A stretch of 5,007 bases of DNA from Bacteroidota bacterium (GTDB taxonomy: Bacteria; Bacteroidota; Bacteroidia; B-17B0; Aurantibacillaceae), in NCBI GenBank assembly GCA_947449125.1, contig CANFQR010000155.1, positions 1 through 5,007 of the forward strand, read 5' to 3'. This document shows, in pieces, positions 1 to 5,007 of this stretch. A program made the translations under genes and the position numbers. Under the pieces are notes generated by a model. It was not told the origin of the DNA. It searched no databases and saw only the letters and a program-made list of their open reading frames with translations. Positions within the stretch are counted from its first letter, which is position 1, and every line of letters starts with the position of its first letter.

Positions 1-343
1 TAGTTAACATTAACGACAAGGCTTTTGCAATATCCATAATGCTTCCTCGTCCAATTCCAATTACGCCACTTGGTAATCCTTTTTTTGAAAGAATTTCGTC
101 ACGTAAATTATCAATTAATTCTGTTGTTGGTTCATAAGGATCAACATCTATAAAGTAAACTAAATCTTCAGGTTTATTTTGAAGTTTGTTACTCAAAGGT
201 TTGCCATTAAAATAATTGTCTACAATAAACACAAAATAATTTTTATTTTCTTTTCTTAAAGGTTCAATAGTGTCGTTTAATTGGGAAAATGAGCCTCTGC
301 CGTAAGTTACTTTATCTATGTTTTTAAAATTTTTGTGTATCAT
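1..343 (-). CDS. kdnB: Iron-type alcohol dehydrogenase, KdnB-like (Kdo 8-oxidase), 5' part
   Basis: I translated the complement from the ATG at 343-341: 114 codons stay open to the left edge, so the C-terminal two thirds, including the metal-binding histidines, lie outside. Near the N-terminus is FKNIDKVTYGRGSFSQL (residues 6-22). It is followed by a VFIVDNYFNGKPL stretch (38-50), VYFIDVDPYEPTTELIDNL (62-80) and the nucleotide-loop region GVIGIGRGSIMDIAKALSLM (93-112). This layout matches my memory of the KdnB branch of the iron-containing alcohol dehydrogenases. KdnB oxidises C8 of Kdo, and KdnA then aminates the product to give Kdo8N for lipid A core; Shewanella is the known case. The loop reads GRGS where the wider family usually has GGGS. 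The gene follows sod on the same strand after 77 bp, so co-transcription is possible. Family assignment is firm; the exact KdnB substrate is inferred from N-terminal resemblance only. Confidence 0.75.
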   Translation of the reverse strand, partial: MIHKNFKNIDKVTYGRGSFSQLNDTIEPLRKENKNYFVFIVDNYFNGKPLSNKLQNKPEDLVYFIDVDPYEPTTELIDNLRDEILSKKGLPSGVIGIGRGSIMDIAKALSLMLT

Positions 344-347
344 AATG

Positions 348-355
348 AAAATCTA
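348..355 (-). promoter_or_regulatory. Imperfect Bacteroidota -7 box before the kdnB-like gene
   Basis: On the minus strand this reads TAGATTTT, one mismatch from TAnnTTTG, and it ends 4 bp before the ATG of the kdnB-like gene. The spacing equals that of the perfect box in front of the biotin carrier gene. No TTG sits at the usual -33 distance, and 8-bp AT-rich matches are common here, so this is weak. Confidence 0.25.
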
Positions 356-404
356 TTAATAGTTGTTCTATAAATTAAAAACTACAATTATGTTTATTCA
401 ATTA

Positions 405-419
405 AAATGTTTTGCATTT
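405..419 (-). terminator. Weak hairpin after sod
   Basis: Just past the sod stop codon there is a 5-bp perfect stem (AAATG/CATTT) with a 5-nt loop, followed on the minus strand by TAATT. It holds a single G:C pair and has only a short T-run. It may attenuate read-through into the kdnB-like gene, but it is too weak to call a firm terminator. The rest of the 77-bp gap shows nothing else. Confidence 0.2.
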
Positions 420-420
420 G

Positions 421-1161
421 TTAAGTGGTAAACAATTCCTCTGCCTGTTTCCAATTAACTATTTTCCACCAATTTGAGATATAGTCAGTGCGTTTGTTTT
501 GATATTTTAAATAGTAAGCGTGTTCCCAAACGTCAAGTGCTAAAATTGGATGCCCATTATCAGTAGCCACTTTCATTAGGGGGTTATCTTGGTTTGGGGT
601 GGTAGTAATCGTTAATTTCCCTTCTTTTACAATTAACCAACACCAACCGCTACCAAAAACTTTACTTGCTTTTTCGGTAAATTCTTTTTTGAAGTCTTCA
701 AACGAATTAAAATTTAAAATAATAGCTTCTAAAATTTTTCCTGTGGGGATATTTTCGGTGTTTTGCAAATTGGGTTTTAATAATTTCCAAAACAAAGAGT
801 GATTAAAATGTCCACCTAAATTATTTCTAATAGTTAAAGAACTAGAGTTGTTAATATGTTTGCACATGCCCGCTAAATCTTCGTTAATATTAAAATTCTC
901 AATAGGCTGTTCGTTTAATTTATTGATATAAGATTGATGATGTTTTGTATGGTGTATTTCCATTGTTTGTTTATCAACAAACGGTTCAAGCGCATCGTAA
1001 GCATATGGCAGGCTAGGAAGTTTAAATAAATAATTGTTCTCTAAATTTTTGGTAAGTTCTTGCAGGGCATTAATTTTATTTTGGCTGATAATTGTGCCAG
1101 CTGCTCCTGTTAATCCCAGCAAAACACTTTTTTTTAAAAAATCTCTTCTGTTATTACTCAT
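421..1161 (-). CDS. sodA: Tat-exported superoxide dismutase, Mn/Fe family (Mn-type)
   Basis: The 246-residue protein converts superoxide to oxygen and hydrogen peroxide. Residues 4-11 (NRRDFLKK) form a twin-arginine motif, followed by a hydrophobic stretch (SVLLGLTGAAGTII, 12-25) and a possible cleavage after about residue 32. The enzyme should therefore cross the inner membrane folded and act in the periplasm or as an anchored protein. The mature part starts near LPSLPYAYDALEP (48-60). Metal ligands by family alignment are His70 (MEIH), His121 (NHSLFW), Asp210 and His214 (DVWEHAYY). GGHFNH (116-121) and the Gln191 context PNQDNPLM are typical of the Mn rather than the Fe subtype; cambialistic use cannot be excluded. 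The mature domain has the usual length of about 200 residues. The ATG at 1161-1159 is preferred because it gives the intact Tat signal. It directly follows the TAA of the biotin carrier gene, so translation is probably coupled. Confidence 0.95.
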   Translation of the reverse strand: MSNNRRDFLKKSVLLGLTGAAGTIISQNKINALQELTKNLENNYLFKLPSLPYAYDALEPFVDKQTMEIHHTKHHQSYINKLNEQPIENFNINEDLAGMCKHINNSSSLTIRNNLGGHFNHSLFWKLLKPNLQNTENIPTGKILEAIILNFNSFEDFKKEFTEKASKVFGSGWCWLIVKEGKLTITTTPNQDNPLMKVATDNGHPILALDVWEHAYYLKYQNKRTDYISNWWKIVNWKQAEELFTT

Positions 1162-1164
1162 TTA
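1159..1164 (-). other. TAAATG stop-start junction coupling carrier and sod
   Basis: On the minus strand the carrier's stop codon TAA (1164-1162) is immediately followed by the sod start ATG (1161-1159), with no spacer. Upstream of the ATG there is no purine-rich Shine-Dalgarno stretch. Ribosomes ending the carrier gene probably re-initiate on sod, which would tie the output of the two proteins together. Confidence 0.7.
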
Positions 1165-1671
1165 AAATTGAATTAATAGTTGATTTTTTTCTACAGCTAC
1201 CCCTTTGTTAATTGGTATTTTTTTGATTACGCCGTCAGTCGGGCTTTTTAAAATATTCTCCATTTTCATTGCCTCAAGAACAATTAAGGGATCACCCTTT
1301 TTTATAGTATCACCTTCGTTAACCAAAATATTTAAAACCATGCCAGGCATTGGCGCTTTTATATCGTTAATTTTTTTGTTTGATAAGTTATCTAAACCTA
1401 AACTATGCAATAATTCATCATATCTGTCTTTTATTTTAAGATTGAATTTTACCGAATTCACTTTAATTACAAGTGTTTTTTCTTCACTGTTTAGTTTAAT
1501 TACATCAACATTATATGATTTATTACTCATTATAAAATGATATTGATACGAATTTACTTTTCGAAAATTTCCTTTAATCAAAACATTATTTAATGAACCC
1601 TCAAATTCGTTTTGTTCAACATTTAAATTTGATTTAAATGTGATGTTATCGTTTACGGTTATTGAATACAT
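1162..1671 (-). CDS. Biotin carboxyl carrier protein of an acyl-CoA carboxylase
   Basis: The 169-residue protein carries biotin between the biotin carboxylase and carboxyltransferase subunits of an acetyl-/propionyl-CoA carboxylase-type complex in the cytoplasm. The C-terminal biotinyl domain (about 102-169) has APMPGMV (106-112) and the attachment motif EAMKME (133-138), with Lys136 as the biotinylated residue. Residues 1-80 form a beta-rich N-terminal region, and [11 protein letters not shown] (84-94) is the linker seen in Bacteroidota carriers related to the C-terminal part of propionyl-CoA carboxylase alpha. It is not the classic AccB, which has a different, Pro/Ala-rich N-terminus. It is a free-standing carrier: no carboxylase or carboxyltransferase gene is visible here. 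It is the first gene of its transcript, with a perfect TAnnTTTG box 4 bp before the ATG, and it runs directly into sod. An oxaloacetate decarboxylase-type carrier is the main alternative. Confidence 0.88.
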   Translation of the reverse strand: MYSITVNDNITFKSNLNVEQNEFEGSLNNVLIKGNFRKVNSYQYHFIMSNKSYNVDVIKLNSEEKTLVIKVNSVKFNLKIKDRYDELLHSLGLDNLSNKKINDIKAPMPGMVLNILVNEGDTIKKGDPLIVLEAMKMENILKSPTDGVIKKIPINKGVAVEKNQLLIQF

Positions 1672-1675
1672 ACTA

Positions 1676-1683
1676 CAAATTTA
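1676..1683 (-). promoter_or_regulatory. Bacteroidota -7 promoter box for carrier-sod
   Basis: The minus strand reads TAAATTTG, a perfect TAnnTTTG match, ending 4 bp before the ATG at 1671. The transcript would then begin at or within a few bases of the start codon, giving a leaderless or nearly leaderless mRNA. The nearest upstream TTG (complement of 1710-1712) is 26 bp away, longer than the usual spacer of about 17-23 bp, so the -33 element is poor or absent. Confidence 0.5.
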
Positions 1684-1719
1684 AACTTAATTAAAGTAAA
1701 ATACTAAAACAAGGTAATT

Positions 1720-1738
1720 AATAACCCGACAGGTTATT
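1720..1738. repeat. Perfect 7-bp dyad in the divergent intergenic region
   Basis: AATAACC (1720-1726) and GGTTATT (1732-1738) are exact reverse complements around a 5-nt centre, CGACA. Outer arms TAATT (1715-1719) and AATTA (1743-1747) could extend the pairing with a 4-nt bulge. It lies about 35 bp upstream of the carrier -7 box and about 90 bp upstream of the rightward one, a position that suits a regulator operator. It has more G/C than its surroundings. A hairpin or a chance match are alternatives. Confidence 0.4.
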
Positions 1739-1763
1739 TAGTAATTAAAACTAAAATTATTAT

Positions 1764-1785
1764 GTAGTTAATTAGTAGTTAATTT
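1764..1785. repeat. Two tandem 11-bp repeats
   Basis: GTAGTTAATTA (1764-1774) is followed directly by GTAGTTAATTT (1775-1785), identical at 10 of 11 positions. The period is close to one helical turn, so both copies face the same side of DNA. Related GTAATTAA words lie at 1714-1721 and 1741-1748. The remainder of the 1672-1918 gap is plain AT-rich DNA with no coding frame I would support. Confidence 0.45.
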
Positions 1786-1824
1786 ATAGTAAAACATAAT
1801 TACGCTATTTGTAATCAATTTACT

Positions 1825-1832
1825 TAAATTTG
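1825..1832 (+). promoter_or_regulatory. Bacteroidota -7 promoter box for the DUF5686 gene
   Basis: TAAATTTG is a perfect TAnnTTTG match facing the DUF5686 gene. Transcription would start near 1837-1840, giving an untranslated leader of about 80 nt before the ATG at 1919. No exact TTG is found at the -33 distance; a TTA at 1800-1802 is the closest. A poorer box, TAAGTTTT, lies at 1877-1884. Confidence 0.45.
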
Positions 1833-1918
1833 CTTGTCAACCATGTTTTTTTAGAGTAAAATTTAATTCTATAATATAAGTTTTAGTGAATTTAATGTGG
1901 GTGTTATTTAACAATAAA

Positions 1919-4390
1919 ATGAAACTTAATAATCAAGCAAGGCGTCTATTTTTTTTAATGTGTTTTCCTTTATTGCTAAAAGCACAATATACCATTAGAG
2001 GAAAAATTTTTTCAGCAGAAAATAAAGAAGCTTTACCCTTTGTTCCTGTTTTAATTAAAGGAACTACTATTGGCGCTCAGGCAGATTTTGATGGTAATTT
2101 TTTAATAAAAACAGCTAAGCTTGGTGATTCAATTATTGCAACTTATGTTGGTTTTAAAAGGCTAGCGAGGGCAATTAATAAAAACTTAACGGAACAAGAA
2201 ATTAATTTTCCCTTAGAGGGCATTGGTGGCGTAGCATTAGATGAAGTTATCGTAAAAGCAGGGGAGAATCCCGCACACAGAATTATAAGAAATTGCGTAA
2301 AGAAAAAATATAAAAACGATAAAAATAATTTAGATGCCTATGAATATGAAGCATACAATAAGTTAGAGTTCGACTTAAACAGAATACCCAAAGAAATGCG
2401 GGATAAAAAAATACTTAAACCAATTAGTTTTGTTTTTGATAATGTAGACAGCAGTTACAGTGGTGAAAAACCTTCGCTTCCATTTTTTATAGTTGAGAAC
2501 CTGTCACAATTTTATTACAAGAAAAAACCAGTAAGAAAAAAAGAAGTAGTTATTGCAAGTAAAATAACCGGTATGGAAAATGCCAGTGTATCCCAAGTGT
2601 TAGGCGACATGTACCAAAACATAAATATTTATGATAACAATATTTTGGTTTTCGATAAACAATTACCTAGTCCGGTGAGCGAAAACGGCTTATTTTATTA
2701 TAAGTATTTTTTGGAAGACAGCGCCTTTGAAAACAATCATTACATTTATCATATAAGGTTTAAACCTAAACGCGTTCAGGAATTGAGTTTTACCGGAAAC
2801 ATTTGGATTGCAGATACGACATGGGGAGTTAAGCGACTCGAAATGAGTTTACCAAAAGATGCCAATGTTAATTTTATTAATAGTGTAAATATTATTCAAG
2901 AATATTCATTTATTGATAGTATATGGTTGTTAAGTAAAGATCGTTTAGTAATTGATTTTGCGCCTACAAAAAAAGCAATCGGATTTTACGGTAGAAAAAC
3001 AACTTCGTATAAAAAAATCAAATTAAATAATAGTAAAGACGATAAGTTTTATGAGTTCGGAGATAAAATTTCAGTGGAAGAAGATGCTGTTAAAAAGTCG
3101 GATCAGTTTTGGGCAGAAAACAGACATGATAGTTTAACACAACGAGAATTAAAAATTTTTAAAATGATTGATACAATTCAATCATTACCAGTTTATAAAA
3201 CCTGGGTAGATGTTTTTTATTTATTAGTAGCGGGTTATAAAAAGTTTAATAATTTTGAAATAGGACCCTATTCAAATTTAGTTTCGTATAACCGTGTAGA
3301 AGGTATGCGTTTAAGATTTGGCGGCAGAACTAGCGACATTTTTAGTACCTGGTATGAGCTAAATGGATTTGTAGCTTATGGTTTACTTGACGAAAAATTT
3401 AAATACGCCATCGGATTTAAAAGTTTTTTAACTAAAAAACCAATCCGTCAAATTGTTGGGGCTAATTATAAGAGTGATTATGAAATATTAGGACAAAGCA
3501 CAAATGGCTTTTCGCAAGATAATGCATTGGCATCTATTTTCAGAACAAATCCACTTACAAATTTAACCAGAGTTGATAACGCAGACGCTTACTATGAACG
3601 CGAATGGTTTCCGGGTTTAATTACACGAGCAACTATTGTTGGAAGAAAATTTACACCCTTAGGAACCAATAAATATTTGTATACAAAACGCGATGGTGCA
3701 ATTGGTGAACGTGAATATATTAATAATACCGAAGCCAGATTAAACATTAGGTTTGGCTGGAAAGAAAAATTTGTAGGCGAGGGTTTCTCTCGGGTTTCTA
3801 TTGGTACAAGAAGCCCAATCATACAACTAAATTATGCAAAATCTCTTCAAAATGCGTTTAAAGGAGAATATGATTATCATAAACTTGTTATTAATATAAC
3901 TGATCGATTAAGAATAACGCCAATATTAGGTTATACAGATTATGCTATTGAAGCAGGCAAAATATGGGGAATAATCCCATACCCAATTATGCAATTACAC
4001 GGCGGAAACGAAACTTATATTTACGATTATATGGCATTTAATATGATGAAGTATTATGAGTTTGCTAGCGATGAATTTGTCTCGGTTGCATTGTATCATC
4101 ATTTTGAAGGATTGTTTTTAAATAAAATACCTTTGTTGCGTAAATTAAAATGGCGAGAAGTTGCCACCATTAAATCAGTATGGGGAACTGTAAATGATGA
4201 AAACAGAAAAACATTATTATTTCCTTCAACGCTTTCTGCTTTAAATAAGGGTCCTTACGCAGAGGCAAGCCTTGGGGTAGAAAACATTTTAAAAGTGTTT
4301 AGAGTAGATGCATTTTGGAGATTAAACTATCAATTACCCCGCGCCATAGATAATTTTGGGTTTAAATTTGGCTTTCAGCTGGCATTATAA
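1919..4390 (+). CDS. Outer-membrane DUF5686 protein with carboxypeptidase-regulatory-like domain
   Basis: From the ATG at 1919 the product has 823 residues. Residues 1-22 form a Sec signal peptide: basic start MKLNNQARR, hydrophobic core LFFLMCFPLLL, and LKA before Gln23. An in-frame GTG at 1886 would add 11 residues ahead of this signal and is less likely. Residues 24 to about 100 form a carboxypeptidase-regulatory-like beta-sandwich (YTIRGKIFS, PFVPVLIKGTTIGAQADFDG, then GDSIIATYVGFKR). The rest matches the Bacteroidota family DUF5686 as I know it: a mixed periplasmic part to about residue 430, then alternating beta strands from GPYSNLVSYNRVEGMRLRFGGRT (449-471) to the C-terminus, which suggest a beta-barrel. 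LNKIPLLRKLKWREV (735-749) also recalls Omp85/surface-antigen barrels. It should be an outer-membrane protein of unknown function. There is no TonB plug domain, so it is not a SusC-type receptor. It is transcribed alone between a divergent promoter region and a terminator-like repeat. Confidence 0.85.
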   Translation: MKLNNQARRLFFLMCFPLLLKAQYTIRGKIFSAENKEALPFVPVLIKGTTIGAQADFDGNFLIKTAKLGDSIIATYVGFKRLARAINKNLTEQEINFPLEGIGGVALDEVIVKAGENPAHRIIRNCVKKKYKNDKNNLDAYEYEAYNKLEFDLNRIPKEMRDKKILKPISFVFDNVDSSYSGEKPSLPFFIVENLSQFYYKKKPVRKKEVVIASKITGMENASVSQVLGDMYQNINIYDNNILVFDKQLPSPVSENGLFYYKYFLEDSAFENNHYIYHIRFKPKRVQELSFTGNIWIADTTWGVKRLEMSLPKDANVNFINSVNIIQEYSFIDSIWLLSKDRLVIDFAPTKKAIGFYGRKTTSYKKIKLNNSKDDKFYEFGDKISVEEDAVKKSDQFWAENRHDSLTQRELKIFKMIDTIQSLPVYKTWVDVFYLLVAGYKKFNNFEIGPYSNLVSYNRVEGMRLRFGGRTSDIFSTWYELNGFVAYGLLDEKFKYAIGFKSFLTKKPIRQIVGANYKSDYEILGQSTNGFSQDNALASIFRTNPLTNLTRVDNADAYYEREWFPGLITRATIVGRKFTPLGTNKYLYTKRDGAIGEREYINNTEARLNIRFGWKEKFVGEGFSRVSIGTRSPIIQLNYAKSLQNAFKGEYDYHKLVINITDRLRITPILGYTDYAIEAGKIWGIIPYPIMQLHGGNETYIYDYMAFNMMKYYEFASDEFVSVALYHHFEGLFLNKIPLLRKLKWREVATIKSVWGTVNDENRKTLLFPSTLSALNKGPYAEASLGVENILKVFRVDAFWRLNYQLPRAIDNFGFKFGFQLAL

Positions 4391-4408
4391 ACTACGTAAT
4401 AAAAGTTT

Positions 4409-4442
4409 AAACTATTTTATACTTTCATTTCAAATAGTTTTT
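4409..4442 (+). terminator. Terminator-like inverted repeat after the DUF5686 gene
   Basis: AAACTATTT (4409-4417) and AAATAGTTT (4432-4440) are perfect 9-bp reverse complements around a 14-nt loop. The 3' arm runs into a five-T stretch (4438-4442). It sits 18 bp after the stop codon and before the lptB promoter box, the expected place for an intrinsic terminator. The stem has only one G:C pair, so it would be weak. Confidence 0.5.
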
Positions 4443-4454
4443 AGAAAATCTGAT

Positions 4455-4462
4455 TAACTTTG
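4455..4462 (+). promoter_or_regulatory. Bacteroidota -7 promoter box abutting lptB
   Basis: TAACTTTG is a perfect TAnnTTTG match ending 5 bp before the lptB ATG at 4468. Start-site spacing would place transcription initiation at or next to the start codon, so the lptB mRNA would be leaderless from this promoter. No TTG is present at the -33 distance. Confidence 0.45.
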
Positions 4463-4467
4463 ATTTA

Positions 4468-5007
4468 ATGATTTTACGCAGCGATAATTTAGTAAAGAAA
4501 TACAAAAACAGAGTAGTTGCCAATAATGTTTCTGTGCAGGTGCAACAAGGTGAGATTGTGGGTTTGTTAGGGCCAAACGGGGCAGGCAAAACAACATCGT
4601 TTTATATGATTGTTGGCATGGTAAAACCAAACAGCGGTAAAATATTTTTAGATGATATGGACATTACTAAAGAGCCTATGTACCGAAGGGCTCAATTGGG
4701 TGTTGGTTATTTACCTCAAGAAGCCTCAGTGTTTCGTAAGCTAAGTATAGAAGATAATTTGCGTGCAGTTTTAGAGATGACAAAGCTTACAAAAAAAGAA
4801 CAAGAGTTAAAAGTAGAGAGTTTGCTAGATGAATTCGCACTGCATCATGTTCGAAAAAATCTTGGAGACCAACTTAGCGGCGGAGAACGCAGAAGAACTG
4901 AAATAGCAAGAGCCCTAGCCACAGACCCAAAATTTATTTTACTGGATGAACCATTTGCTGGCGTGGACCCTATTGCGGTTGAAGACATTCAAAATGTTGT
5001 ACGAAAA
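4468..5007 (+). CDS. lptB: LPS export ABC transporter ATP-binding protein LptB, 5' part
   Basis: My translation from the ATG at 4468 gives 180 codons open to the right edge, about three quarters of the usual 240 or so. LptB is the cytoplasmic ATPase of the LptB2FG complex, which pulls lipopolysaccharide from the inner membrane and drives it along the Lpt bridge to the outer membrane. Visible motifs are Walker A GPNGAGKT (35-42, Lys41), the Q-loop in [14 protein letters not shown] (80-93, Gln84), the ABC signature LSGGE (136-140) followed by [10 protein letters not shown], Walker B FILLDE (156-161, Glu161 catalytic) and the D-loop AGVD (164-167). The H-loop histidine lies outside the window. 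The [13 protein letters not shown] and [11 protein letters not shown] stretches are typical of LptB rather than of amino-acid importers such as LivF/LivG. The start agrees with the family N-terminus ([15 protein letters not shown]). Confidence 0.93.
   Translation, partial: MILRSDNLVKKYKNRVVANNVSVQVQQGEIVGLLGPNGAGKTTSFYMIVGMVKPNSGKIFLDDMDITKEPMYRRAQLGVGYLPQEASVFRKLSIEDNLRAVLEMTKLTKKEQELKVESLLDEFALHHVRKNLGDQLSGGERRRTEIARALATDPKFILLDEPFAGVDPIAVEDIQNVVRK

Noticed and set aside
599..802. Rightward open frame of 67 codons
   Set aside because: It lies wholly antisense to the well-supported sod gene and has no recognisable domain.
1205..1540. Rightward open frame of 111 codons, hydrophobic
   Set aside because: It is antisense to the biotinyl-domain gene; its hydrophobicity follows from the complement of Lys/Asn-rich codons.
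1672..1885. CRISPR-like or tRNA content in the AT-rich intergenic region
   Set aside because: Repeats are too short and too few, and no cloverleaf or CCA-ended structure is visible.
1886..1918. In-frame GTG (1886) and ATG (1895) start options ahead of the DUF5686 gene
   Set aside because: They would place 8-11 extra residues, including MWVLF, before a signal peptide that is already complete from the ATG at 1919.
1978..2260. Possible SusC/TonB-dependent receptor start, because of the carboxypeptidase-regulatory-like domain
   Set aside because: No TonB plug domain follows, and the downstream sequence fits DUF5686.
3592..3822. Leftward open frame of 76 codons
   Set aside because: It is antisense within the DUF5686 barrel region and has no domain or promoter of its own.

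Overview
The window is AT-rich. It carries a protein set typical of Bacteroidota: a DUF5686 outer-membrane protein with an N-terminal carboxypeptidase-regulatory-like domain, a stand-alone biotin carrier of the acyl-CoA carboxylase type, and TAnnTTTG promoter elements with no clear Shine-Dalgarno sites. A marine, freshwater or soil member of the Flavobacteriia/Sphingobacteriia side of the phylum is plausible, but the genus cannot be read from the sequence. Gram-negative envelope genes (lptB, a kdnB-like gene) agree with this.

Layout. The left third is read leftward: a biotin carboxyl carrier protein (1671-1162), a Tat-exported Mn-type superoxide dismutase (1161-421) whose ATG directly follows the carrier's stop codon, and, after a 77-bp gap, the first 114 codons of a KdnB-like iron-type alcohol dehydrogenase (343 to beyond the left edge). 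A roughly 250-bp AT-rich divergent intergenic region (1672-1918) holds two opposed promoter elements, a perfect 7-bp dyad and an 11-bp tandem repeat. Rightward lie the large DUF5686 outer-membrane protein (1919-4390), a terminator-like inverted repeat, a TAnnTTTG element 5 bp before an ATG, and the first 180 codons of lptB, cut by the right edge.

How the genes may work together. Three of the five genes point to the envelope. LptB powers lipopolysaccharide export, KdnB-type enzymes oxidise Kdo at C8 on the route to Kdo8N (a lipid A core sugar), and the DUF5686 protein should sit in the outer membrane. The carrier-SOD pair is tightly coupled for translation, but a biochemical link between a cytoplasmic biotin carrier and an exported SOD is not obvious. 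I see no CRISPR array, tRNA, rRNA, insertion sequence or defence system. The region looks like ordinary chromosomal core with a few points of regulatory interest, chiefly promoter boxes that abut start codons and imply leaderless mRNAs.
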